From positions 1 to 6,478 of the forward strand of contig JBFWSL010000211.1 of the NCBI GenBank assembly GCA_050248375.1: a stretch of DNA of 6,478 nt, in the 5' to 3' direction. Below are positions 1 through 5,119 of this stretch, piece after piece. Source of the DNA: JAYZVT01 sp050248375. Lineage in GTDB: Bacteria > Pseudomonadota > Alphaproteobacteria > Rhizobiales > Methyloligellaceae. Each line of letters opens with the position of its first letter. Positions within the stretch are counted from its first letter, which is position 1. Under the pieces are notes generated by a model that was given only the letters and a program-made list of their open reading frames with translations, ran no database searches and was not told where the DNA came from. A program made the translations under genes and the position numbers.

Positions 1-136
1 GCCGCGCGGGGCGCGGTGACAGGCCTGCCGGATACGGGGAAACAAAACCGTTGAGCGGGAAAAGTGGCGCGGACAGAGGCATTTGGCAAGAGCCGGCGAA
101 GCCGGATTCGTCCCCTGCCCGCGGCGCCGGCCCGCC
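1..136. other. Intergenic stretch downstream of dnaA
   Basis: No convincing gene is visible here; open frames that cross it are shadows of dnaA on the other strand. On the minus strand, the direction of dnaA transcription, the only clear structure is a short hairpin at 93-105. One GANTC site (GATTC) lies at 105-109. The far left end is strongly G+C-rich. Confidence 0.5.
93..105 (-). terminator. Weak candidate terminator hairpin after dnaA
   Basis: A 5-bp perfect stem (CCGGC / GCCGG) with a 3-base loop lies about 30 bp past the dnaA stop codon. On the minus strand it reads CCGGC-TTC-GCCGG and is followed by CTCTTGCC, which is not a real T-run. It could be a weak or Rho-assisted end of the dnaA transcript. 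G+C-rich DNA produces such short stems by chance, so confidence is low. Confidence 0.25.
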
Positions 137-1579
137 TCATTCCCGGATCAGCCGCCTGAGCAGCTCTACATCTTCCTTCAGGCGGCGGTCGGTCTGCATC
201 AACTGCTCGATCTTGCGGATGGCATGCAGAACCGTGGTGTGGTCCCGGTTGCCGAAACGGCGGCCGATCTCGGGCAGCGAGCGCGAGGTGAGCATCTTGG
301 CCAGGTACATGCCGATCTGGCGCGGCCTGACGATGGAGCGGTTGCGGCGGCTCGACAGCAGATCGGAGCGGTTGACGCCGTAATGCTTGGTGATGGTGCG
401 CACGATGTCGTCAATCTTGACCCGACGCGGCTCGCCCCCCTGCATCAGGTCGCGAACGATATGCTCAGCGGCCTCCACCGTGATCTGCTGGTCGGCGAGC
501 AGGTAGGCCGCGCGCAGACGGTTGACGGCGCCTTCAAGCTCGCGGCCGCCTTCCGACAGGCGCTCGGCGAGCAGGTCGATGACCTGGTCGGGAATGGTGA
601 AACCGGCGTCGCGGGCGATCTCCTCGGCGGCGCGGCGCTGCAGGATGCGGCGGCGCAGGTCCACTTCCATGGAGCCTATCTCCGCCACCAGCCCGCCGGC
701 GAGGCGGGAGCGCATGCGGGTATCGAGGCGCTCGAGCTGGGCGGGGGCCCGGTCGGCGGCGACCACCACCTGCCGTCCGCCGTCGATGAGCGAGTTGAGC
801 GCATGGCAGAACTCCTGCTGCAGGGTAGGACCGTGCAGGAACTCCATGTCGTCGATGAGCAGGATATCGATGCCGCGCAGGTTTTCCTTGAAGGTCACCG
901 CGTCCTTGTTGCGCAGGGCGTTGACGAACTTCGTCATGAAGTTCTCGGCGGTGAGGTAGAGGATGCGCCGGTTGGGATCGAGCTGGCGCACGCGCCAGGC
1001 GATGGCGTTGAGCAGGTGCGTCTTGCCGAGGCCAACGCTGGAGTGGATGTAGAGCGGGTTGTAGCGCAGCGGGCCCTGCACGGTCGCCTGGGCGACCTCG
1101 GTGGCGGCGGCATGAACCAGGCGGTTGGAAGTGCCGACCACGAAGGACTCGAAGGTGAAGCGCGGATCGAGCGGCGACGCGGGCAGGCCGGCGGCCAGCG
1201 CGACGGGCTCTGCAGCCCGGATCTGTATGGCAGGAGCGGCCGTCCGTCCGGCCTCGATCGCCGTTTCGACGGCGGGCGCCGCCTCGGCGGGCGCCTGGGG
1301 ACGGCGCACGCGGATGTCGACCGCGGTGACGCCGGGATACTGGCCGGCACAACACTCGACCAGCTTGTCCATATAGTGGGATTGCAGCCAGCTTTTCAGG
1401 AAGCGCGTGGGAACCGACAGGAAGAGCGTGCTGCCCGACAGGCTGTCGAGCTCAAGCCGCGCGAACCAGCTGGAGAAGATGTCTTCGCCGAATTGCGTCC
1501 TGAGCGTCGTCCTTACGATTGGCCATTTTTTATCCAGTTCGGCTTTTTGAATGTTCTTGATGTTCTTTTCGCTGTTCAC
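137..1579 (-). CDS. dnaA: Chromosomal replication initiator protein DnaA
   Basis: DnaA is the AAA+ ATPase that binds DnaA boxes, opens the origin and recruits the helicase. The 480-residue protein has all four domains. Domain I covers about 18-85 (GEDIFSSWF at 31-39), and a low-complexity Ala/Pro/Glu linker covers about 92-137. The AAA+ core holds Walker A VGLGKTH (182-188, Lys186), Walker B LLIDDMEF (240-247), an arginine-finger candidate at Arg292 (SRLAGGL) and sensor II GRELEGAVNR (345-354, Arg346). Domain IV carries the DNA-binding signature DHTTVLHAIRKIEQL (446-460). The first Walker A glycine is replaced by serine (HSS before VGLGKT). The start is GTG. An in-frame TAG lies upstream with no ATG, GTG or TTG between, so this is the only usual start; GGGG lies 8 bases before it. 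The first 20 codons are A+T-rich. The rhodanese gene lies 123 bp upstream on the same strand. Confidence 0.97.
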   Translation of the reverse strand: MNSEKNIKNIQKAELDKKWPIVRTTLRTQFGEDIFSSWFARLELDSLSGSTLFLSVPTRFLKSWLQSHYMDKLVECCAGQYPGVTAVDIRVRRPQAPAEAAPAVETAIEAGRTAAPAIQIRAAEPVALAAGLPASPLDPRFTFESFVVGTSNRLVHAAATEVAQATVQGPLRYNPLYIHSSVGLGKTHLLNAIAWRVRQLDPNRRILYLTAENFMTKFVNALRNKDAVTFKENLRGIDILLIDDMEFLHGPTLQQEFCHALNSLIDGGRQVVVAADRAPAQLERLDTRMRSRLAGGLVAEIGSMEVDLRRRILQRRAAEEIARDAGFTIPDQVIDLLAERLSEGGRELEGAVNRLRAAYLLADQQITVEAAEHIVRDLMQGGEPRRVKIDDIVRTITKHYGVNRSDLLSSRRNRSIVRPRQIGMYLAKMLTSRSLPEIGRRFGNRDHTTVLHAIRKIEQLMQTDRRLKEDVELLRRLIRE

Positions 1580-1655
1580 CGTAGTCGCCCCGCCTCTTTC
1601 GCATGACAGCTAGCGGCCGCCATGCCTGCCGATCTTTGTCGTTGGGCCTACGTCC

Positions 1656-1674
1656 GTCCGGCGCCGCGCCGGAC
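1656..1674. repeat. Perfect inverted repeat in the rhodanese-dnaA gap
   Basis: An 8-bp perfect stem (GTCCGGCG / CGCCGGAC) with loop CCG lies in the 123-bp gap between the rhodanese stop and the dnaA start. On the minus strand it sits 28 bp past the rhodanese stop, but no T-run follows (GGACGTAGGCCC). It may be a Rho-dependent or weak end of the rhodanese transcript, a leader structure of dnaA mRNA, or an operator. No strong sigma70-type promoter for dnaA was visible in this gap. Confidence 0.35.
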
Positions 1675-1702
1675 CGGTACGCGCCTCCCCGGGCGGGCTG
1701 CC

Positions 1703-2143
1703 TCAGCCCTGGACCCAAGGAAGGCCGGCCGCCTTCCAACCGGCGAGGTGACCGCGGTGCCTGTCCTGGTCGGGCGGGCCTTCGAAGCCCTCCTCGACAT
1801 TGAAACAGGCGCGATACCCCGCCGACGCCATCACCTGGGCCGCACCCAGGCTCCGGCTTCCCGAACGGCAGATGAAGAACAGAGGCGCTTGCGCGCCGGC
1901 GCCGAGCCTTGCGAGTTCAGCGGAAAGCTGATCGGCGAAATGGGTGTTGGGCGCACCGCCCGGAAACCCCTGCCATTCGACCAGAAGCGGCTGCTTGCCG
2001 ATGGCCGAAAGATCGGGAACACCTACGAAGGTCCACTCGGCCCGGGTGCGGACGTCTATGAGTACCGCATCGGGTTCTTCAGCGAGCCTTCGCCACGCCT
2101 CCTCGACTTCTATATGCCCAACGCCTCCGTGCAAATCTGACAT
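1703..2143 (-). CDS. Single-domain rhodanese-like protein
   Basis: A 146-residue single rhodanese domain. Motifs in order are LIDVRTRAEW (28-37), the active-site loop CRSGSRS (92-98, Cys92 as the predicted persulfide-carrying nucleophile), and a C-terminal block with GFEGP and GWKAAGLPW (about 119-143). Such domains transfer sulfane sulfur or act as thiol carriers; the substrate cannot be told from sequence. There is no signal peptide or membrane segment, so it is probably cytoplasmic. I chose the ATG at 2143 because residues after it match the family start. An in-frame GTG at 2227 would add 28 residues that look unlike the domain, and neither start has a strong ribosome-binding site. It lies upstream of dnaA on the same strand, so co-transcription is possible. 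The loop lacks a second Cys, and arsenate-reductase or phosphatase activity is not suggested. Confidence 0.88.
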   Translation of the reverse strand: MSDLHGGVGHIEVEEAWRRLAEEPDAVLIDVRTRAEWTFVGVPDLSAIGKQPLLVEWQGFPGGAPNTHFADQLSAELARLGAGAQAPLFFICRSGSRSLGAAQVMASAGYRACFNVEEGFEGPPDQDRHRGHLAGWKAAGLPWVQG

Positions 2144-2232
2144 GGTCACAGCAAATTTCCCGGCCTCGCCAGTCGAACCCACTGACAAACGCGCAAGCGG
2201 CCTCGTAACACGCTGCCTCAAGGACACAGAAC

Positions 2233-2257
2233 ATCCGGCGATCTACAGACGCCGGAT
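2233..2257. repeat. Perfect inverted repeat, 8-bp stem
   Basis: ATCCGGCG (2233-2240) and CGCCGGAT (2250-2257) form a perfect 8-bp stem with a 9-base loop. It lies upstream of the rhodanese start, about 60 bp before the T-tailed hairpin at 2317-2341. It could be a folded domain of a rightward transcript that ends at 2341, an operator, or a leader structure if the rhodanese mRNA starts upstream. Confidence 0.45.
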
Positions 2258-2316
2258 TTCCGAAAACGCAGAACTGCAGCAGCTCAAATACTTCGCTTAC
2301 GCGCGGCAATACTTTC

Positions 2317-2341
2317 CCATTGCCTAAGAGCAATGGTTTTT
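2317..2341 (+). terminator. Intrinsic-terminator-like hairpin with T5 tail
   Basis: CCATTGC (2317-2323), loop CTAAGA, GCAATGG (2330-2336), then TTTTT (2337-2341): a 7-bp perfect stem with a T-run, the usual shape of a Rho-independent terminator on the plus strand. No plus-strand protein gene ends just before it. It may end a small RNA, stop antisense transcription through the rhodanese/dnaA promoter region, or simply be an origin stem. Read on the minus strand the run of A precedes the stem, so it would not stop leftward transcription. Confidence 0.5.
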
Positions 2342-2381
2342 ACATAAACTTTACTGATAAGGTCGGGAAAACCCCGTTCGG

Positions 2382-2397
2382 ATAACTACTCATTAAC
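2382..2397 (+). promoter_or_regulatory. Candidate CtrA binding site
   Basis: The sequence ATAA-N7-TTAAC matches the CtrA consensus TTAA-N7-TTAAC at 8 of 9 fixed positions. It overlaps a weak DnaA-box-like 9-mer on the minus strand (TTATCCGAA, 2377-2385). CtrA is the alphaproteobacterial cell-cycle response regulator that represses initiation at the Caulobacter origin. A poorer second match (TTTA-N7-TTTAC, 7 of 9) lies at 2339-2354. Position in the most A+T-rich part of the gap raises both plausibility and the chance of a random match. Confidence 0.4.
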
Positions 2398-2462
2398 ACA
2401 CGGGCGGGAGCCGACGCAACATCTAAGAGACGCGGAAAACCGCCAAAAAACCGTGCAGTTCG

Positions 2463-2492
2463 GGTTGCGCTCCGGGGACTTGAATCGCAACC
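2463..2492. repeat. Inverted repeat, 7-bp arms
   Basis: GGTTGCG (2463-2469) and CGCAACC (2486-2492) are perfect inverted arms separated by 16 bases. A GANTC site (GAATC, 2482-2486) touches the right arm. A second inverted repeat starts only 5 bases further on, so the two form a tandem of dyads. Function is unknown. Confidence 0.4.
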
Positions 2493-2497
2493 GCATG

Positions 2498-2515
2498 GGA
2501 TTCCATACGGAATCC
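2498..2515. repeat. Dyad containing two GANTC methylation sites
   Basis: GGATTCC-ATAC-GGAATCC: a perfect 7-bp inverted repeat with a 4-base centre. Each arm contains one GANTC site (2499-2503 and 2510-2514), the target of the CcrM-type adenine methylase common in Alphaproteobacteria. Other GANTC sites lie at 2482 and 2640. It could be a methylation-sensitive binding site for a dimeric regulator, but no known protein motif was recognised. Confidence 0.45.
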
Positions 2516-2601
2516 ACTTGGCCCCGGGACGAGGTTTTCAGGCCCCTGCCGCCTGACACGCCAGGGACGACAGCCGTAACGTGCAGACCAGCCCTCCTGC
2601 T

Positions 2602-2618
2602 CGCGTCCGCGGGACGCG
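2602..2618. repeat. Inverted repeat, 7-bp stem
   Basis: CGCGTCC-GCG-GGACGCG is a perfect 7-bp stem with a 3-base loop in the G+C-rich half of the non-coding stretch. No T-run follows on either strand. A 10-bp perfect palindrome, TCCGGCCGGA, lies at 2632-2641 just beyond it. Confidence 0.35.
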
Positions 2619-2677
2619 GAGCCCCTCCCTGTCCGGCCGGATTCAGGCAATGCACGCCAAGGACTTACACACAAACT

Positions 2678-2694
2678 CCTGCGGGGGCCGCAGG
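2678..2694 (-). terminator. Possible weak terminator stem on the minus strand
   Basis: On the minus strand CCTGCGG-CCC-CCGCAGG forms a perfect 7-bp stem followed by AGTTTGTGTG, a loose T-rich stretch. It could end leftward transcripts that read through rpsT, whose stop codon lies about 185 bp upstream. The tail is not a clean T-run. It may equally be one of the many structural repeats of this region. Confidence 0.3.
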
Positions 2695-2758
2695 GTCGCC
2701 AGGCCGCCCTGTTACATTTCTGCAACGTGACGGCATAAATTTGTCGGGATCCGTCAGG

Positions 2759-2776
2759 CCCCGCAAGCCCGCGGGG
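2759..2776. repeat. Inverted repeat, 6-bp stem
   Basis: CCCCGC (2759-2764) and GCGGGG (2771-2776) flank a 6-base loop AAGCCC. It is a G+C-rich stem with no T-run on either side. The short arms in G+C-rich DNA make a chance origin plausible. Confidence 0.25.
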
Positions 2777-2809
2777 GGACGGGCCTTGAGCATCGCGCAG
2801 GCAGCAACG

Positions 2810-2833
2810 CCCGCGGGCCGCAAGGGCCGCGGG
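2810..2833 (-). terminator. G+C-rich hairpin downstream of rpsT
   Basis: CCCGCGG (2810-2816) pairs with CCGCGGG (2827-2833), with two more G-C pairs possible inside after one mismatch. It sits 45 bp past the rpsT stop codon on the coding strand. The sequence after it on the minus strand (CGTTGCTGCC) has no T-run, so it is at best a weak or Rho-assisted terminator. A small stem AGCCC/GGGCT at 2865-2879 also touches the rpsT stop codon. Confidence 0.3.
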
Positions 2834-2878
2834 AACAACCGTCAGATCAACTGGGAATGGAAGCAGCCCGGACGGGGC

Positions 2879-3142
2879 TCAGGCCATCGACCGCACGCGG
2901 GCGGAAAGGCGCGAGACCTTGCGCGAAGCGGTGCGCTTGTGGGCGATGCCCTTCTGCGCGGCGCGGGCGAGCTCCGGCTCGGCGGCCTTGAGCGCGGCGG
3001 CGGCGGCGGCCTTGTCGCCGGCAGCGATGGCCAGCTCGACCTTGCGCACATAGGTCCGCACGCGGCTGCGGCGGGATTTGTTGGCTTCCGTGCGGCGCGC
3101 GATCTTGCGGACGGCCTTCTTTGCAGACTTGGTATTGGCCAT
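2879..3142 (-). CDS. rpsT: 30S ribosomal protein S20
   Basis: An 87-residue basic protein, the normal S20 length, starting MANTKSAKKAVRK and ending in a basic helix (HKRTASRKVSRL at 68-79). S20 binds the 5' domain of 16S rRNA as a primary binding protein and helps early assembly of the 30S subunit. The middle has an Ala-rich helix (AIAAGDKAAAAAALKAAEPE, about 38-57), typical of the helical bundle fold. The start is fixed by the conserved MANTKSAKK N-terminus, although the frame stays open far upstream as a shadow inside the hydratase gene. AGGG lies 6 bases before the ATG, a modest ribosome-binding site. The gene stands alone, with its own promoter and a folded leader. S20 represses its own translation in E. 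coli; whether this leader does the same is inference. Confidence 0.97.
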   Translation of the reverse strand: MANTKSAKKAVRKIARRTEANKSRRSRVRTYVRKVELAIAAGDKAAAAAALKAAEPELARAAQKGIAHKRTASRKVSRLSARVRSMA

Positions 3143-3180
3143 GGTCAGCCCTGGAACACTGTTCAGCGAAATGAAAATGG

Positions 3181-3215
3181 CCCGGTCCATAAGGCCGGGT
3201 CCCGGCCGCCGGGAC
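3181..3215 (-). promoter_or_regulatory. Structured rpsT leader with two hairpins
   Basis: In the predicted rpsT leader, GTCCCGG/CCGGGAC forms a perfect 7-bp stem at 3199-3215. Next to it CCCGG and CCGGG pair (3181-3185 and 3195-3199), extendable by two G-C pairs with one bulged base. The second hairpin is followed on the coding strand by CCATTTTCATTTC, which looks a little like an attenuator. The two stems share base 3199, so they may form in turn rather than together. A role in S20 autoregulation is a guess. Confidence 0.4.
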
Positions 3216-3238
3216 AAGCCCGCGCGGCAGCGAGGCGG

Positions 3239-3267
3239 TGTATATCGCTCCCCAACCCGCCCGTCAA
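3239..3267 (-). promoter_or_regulatory. Sigma70-type promoter for rpsT
   Basis: On the minus strand TTGACG (3267-3262) and TATACA (3244-3239) are spaced by exactly 17 bases, matching 5 of 6 and 4 of 6 positions of TTGACA and TATAAT. The predicted transcript start is near 3232, giving a leader of about 90 bases before the rpsT ATG. It is the best promoter match I found in the window and fits the high expression expected of a ribosomal protein gene. Confidence 0.65.
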
Positions 3268-3274
3268 CCGCCCG

Positions 3275-3291
3275 CGGGCCCGAAAGGCCCG
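3275..3291 (-). terminator. Hairpin just after the hydratase gene
   Basis: CGGGCC and GGCCCG form a perfect 6-bp stem with a 5-base loop, 3 bp past the TAA stop of the enoyl-CoA hydratase gene. There is no T-run after it on the minus strand (CGGGCGGTTGACGG). The next bases run into the -35 element of the rpsT promoter. It may partly separate the mutM/hydratase transcript from rpsT. Confidence 0.3.
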
Positions 3292-3294
3292 GAT

Positions 3295-4068
3295 TTAGCG
3301 GCCCTTGAAGGCTGGCGGGCGCTTCTCCACGAAGGCCTTCATGCCTTCCTTCTGGTCCTCGGTGGCGAAGAGCGCGTGGAACATGCGCCGCTCGAAGCGC
3401 AGCCCCTCGTTCAGCGTGGTCTCGTCGGCCCGGTGCACGGTCTCCTTGGCCATCATCACGGCGGGGCGGGAGAAGCCGGCGATCTTGTCGGCGATCCTGA
3501 GGGCTTCGTCCACCAGCTCCAGGTCGGAGACCAGGCGGCTGACCAGGCCGCAGCGCTCGGCTTCCTTGGCATCCATGCGCCGCCCGGTGAGGACCATGTC
3601 CATGGCCTTGGAGCGGCCGACGATGCGGGTGAGACGCTGGCTGCCCCCCGCCCCCGGTATGATGCCGAGATTGATCTCGGGCTGGCCGAAGGTGGCGGAG
3701 TTGGAGGCGACGATGAAATCGCACATGAGGGCCAGTTCGCAGCCGCCGCCCAGTGCATAGCCGGAGACCGCGGCGATGACCGGGATGCGGCAGCGGGTGA
3801 CCCGCTCCCAGGTGGAGATGAAGTTTTCGGTATAGGCCTCGACGAAGGTCTTGGACTGCATCTCCTTGATGTCGGCGCCCGCGGCGAAAGCCTTTTCGGA
3901 ACCGGTGATGACGATGCAGCCGATCCTGCCGCCTCCCTCCATCTCGTCGATGGCGGCTCCCAGCTCCTCCATCACCCTGGCGTTGAGGGCGTTGAGCGCC
4001 TCGGGCCGGTTCAACCGGATCAGGCCGACCCTGCCCCTGATTTCGGTGACGATCGTGTCGTAGTCCAT
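3295..4068 (-). CDS. Enoyl-CoA hydratase (crotonase family)
   Basis: A 257-residue crotonase-fold enzyme predicted to add water across the double bond of 2-enoyl-CoA, as in beta-oxidation or amino-acid breakdown. The oxyanion-hole and CoA regions are AFAAGADIKEM (60-70) and ALGGGCELALMCD (105-117). Both catalytic glutamates of true hydratases are present: Glu111 (in GGGCELA) and Glu131 (in FGQPEINLG), followed by GAGGSQRLTR (139-148). The C-terminus KRPPAFKGR is typical of short-chain hydratases. The ATG at 4068 is chosen because AGGAG lies 7 bases upstream and MDYDTI starts the domain. An ATG at 4191 in the same frame would add 41 unrelated residues and overlap mutM. It follows mutM by 101 bp on the same strand and is probably co-transcribed. 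Chain-length preference cannot be read from the sequence. From memory, the same neighbour is annotated fadB1x in some rhizobia. Confidence 0.93.
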   Translation of the reverse strand: MDYDTIVTEIRGRVGLIRLNRPEALNALNARVMEELGAAIDEMEGGGRIGCIVITGSEKAFAAGADIKEMQSKTFVEAYTENFISTWERVTRCRIPVIAAVSGYALGGGCELALMCDFIVASNSATFGQPEINLGIIPGAGGSQRLTRIVGRSKAMDMVLTGRRMDAKEAERCGLVSRLVSDLELVDEALRIADKIAGFSRPAVMMAKETVHRADETTLNEGLRFERRMFHALFATEDQKEGMKAFVEKRPPAFKGR

Positions 4069-4075
4069 GCCGGCT

Positions 4076-4080
4076 CTCCT
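4076..4080 (-). promoter_or_regulatory. Ribosome-binding site of the hydratase gene
   Basis: AGGAG on the minus strand, 7 bases before the ATG at 4068. It is the strongest Shine-Dalgarno match in the window and decides the start codon over the longer open frame beginning at 4191. Confidence 0.75.
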
Positions 4081-4169
4081 CGTCCTCAACTCCAGTTCAT
4101 CGCCGTCCCGGCCGGGCGCGAATTCCTCTTTCATGCCTGCACCTTTCAGGGCAACGCCGCCGCGGCCGC

Positions 4170-5054
4170 TCACTTCTGGCAGACGGGGCAATAGAAACTC
4201 GACCGCCCCGACTGAACCACGCGGCGGATCACGCCATTACAACCATAGCGTGTACATGCTAATCCTTCCCTACCGTAGACGGAGAAAGCGTGCTGGAAGT
4301 AGCCAAGCGCCCCTTCGGCGTCGCGGTAGTCCCTCAGGGTGGAGCCGCCCGCCTCGATGGCCTCGCGCAGCACGGCGCGGATGGCGTCCACCAAGGGCTG
4401 GGTGCGGGGCGACGGCCTGCCGCCGCGCAGGGCGAGGGTGCCGGCGCCGCGCCTGGGAGACAGCCCCGCGCGATGCAGAGCCTCGCAGACATAGATGTTG
4501 CCGAGGCCGGCGACGATGCGCTGGTCGAGCAGCGCGGCCTTGAGCGGAGTCCGCTTTCCGGCGCAGGCGGCGGCGAGCGTGTCCGCGTTCAGTTCGTTGC
4601 CGAGGGGCTCTGCGCCCAGCCCCCTGAACAGCGGATGGGCCTCCAGCGCCTCCTCCCGGATCAGGTCCATGTAGCCGAAGCGCCGCGCATCGTTGTAGCG
4701 CACGGTGACGCCGTTGCTCATGGTGAAGACGACATGGTCGTGAGCGGGGTCCGCGCCCGCGCCATACACGAAGTCGCCGGGGCTGTCCGCATCGCCGCCC
4801 GGACGCAGGATGGTAAAGCGCCCGGTCATGCCCAGATGCATGACCAGCACCTCGCCGTCGTCGAGGCGGGCGAGCAGGTACTTGGCCCGCCGGCCGAGCG
4901 AGCGCAGTTCGCGGCCCCGCAGCCGCCGGGCGAAATGCTTCGGGAAGGGGAAGCGGAGGTCGGGCCGGCGCTGCTCGACACGGTCGAAGCGCGCGCCTTC
5001 CATGACGGGCGCGAGGCCGCGGCGAACGGTTTCCACTTCAGGCAGTTCGGGCAT
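4170..5054 (-). CDS. mutM: Formamidopyrimidine-DNA glycosylase (Fpg/MutM)
   Basis: A bifunctional DNA glycosylase and AP lyase that removes 8-oxoguanine and ring-opened purines. The 294-residue protein begins MPELPEVETV; after Met removal Pro is the Schiff-base nucleophile and Glu3 is the key acid. Other marks are Lys58 (RRAKYLL), HLGMTGRF (73-80), NDARRFGY (121-128) and the helix-two-turn-helix KAALLDQRIVAGLGNIYV (172-189). The C-terminal zinc finger has Cys267, Cys272, Cys289 and Cys292, with Arg284 before the last pair. The first Cys pair is spaced by four residues (C-x4-C) rather than the C-x2-C of E. coli. The start is fixed by the obligate MPELPE; the frame runs on upstream but would bury Pro. 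No clear Shine-Dalgarno lies before it. It diverges from ubiE across 103 bp and leads into the hydratase gene. Confidence 0.97.
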   Translation of the reverse strand: MPELPEVETVRRGLAPVMEGARFDRVEQRRPDLRFPFPKHFARRLRGRELRSLGRRAKYLLARLDDGEVLVMHLGMTGRFTILRPGGDADSPGDFVYGAGADPAHDHVVFTMSNGVTVRYNDARRFGYMDLIREEALEAHPLFRGLGAEPLGNELNADTLAAACAGKRTPLKAALLDQRIVAGLGNIYVCEALHRAGLSPRRGAGTLALRGGRPSPRTQPLVDAIRAVLREAIEAGGSTLRDYRDAEGALGYFQHAFSVYGREGLACTRYGCNGVIRRVVQSGRSSFYCPVCQK

Positions 5055-5119
5055 GTGTGGCGGAGATTTCGGGGCCGATAACCAAGGGGCCCGGACACGC
5101 CGGAACCCGACGGGCGAAG

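Larger units (their letters stand above)
2144..2878. other. Candidate replication origin / control region (non-coding)
   Basis: About 735 bp with no gene that I can support. The left part, 2311-2400, has 55 A/T out of 90 bases, well above the surrounding DNA, and contains a CtrA-like site and weak DnaA-box-like 9-mers: TTATCCGAA (minus, 2377-2385) and TTATCAGTA (minus, 2352-2360). A further weak 9-mer, TTACACACA, lies at 2665-2673 on the plus strand. The right part is G+C-rich, with GANTC sites at 2482, 2499, 2510 and 2640 and many perfect inverted repeats. Alphaproteobacterial origins often lie near dnaA or hemE and combine A+T-rich DNA with CtrA, DnaA and CcrM sites, which is the reason for the call. 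Against it, no 9/9 DnaA box is present, so an upstream regulatory region or a different true origin remains possible. Open frames here, such as minus 2655-2386, have no recognisable domains. Confidence 0.4.

Noticed and set aside
83..1606. Long plus-strand open frame of 507 codons opposite dnaA
   Set aside because: It is a shadow of dnaA in G+C-rich DNA; its translation has no recognisable domain, while the minus strand encodes complete DnaA.
2079..2333. Minus-strand open frame of 84 codons overlapping the rhodanese start
   Set aside because: It starts inside the terminator-like hairpin and runs out of frame into the rhodanese gene; no recognisable motif.
2463..2515. tRNA-like segment (TTCAAGT on the minus strand inside inverted repeats)
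   Set aside because: The bases flanking the T-loop-like stretch do not pair as a T-stem, and no acceptor or anticodon arm can be formed.
2386..2725. Overlapping minus-strand open frames of 89 and 100 codons in the non-coding stretch
   Set aside because: No domain, no good ribosome-binding site, low-complexity Arg/Gly/Pro composition typical of random G+C-rich frames.
4069..4191. N-terminal extension of the hydratase by 41 residues from an ATG at 4191
   Set aside because: It overlaps mutM, looks unlike the family, and the strong AGGAG before 4068 supports the shorter form.
3238..4194. Plus-strand open frame of 318 codons opposite the hydratase gene
   Set aside because: The minus strand encodes a complete crotonase with both catalytic Glu; the plus translation is Gly/Ala/His-rich and unlike any family I know.
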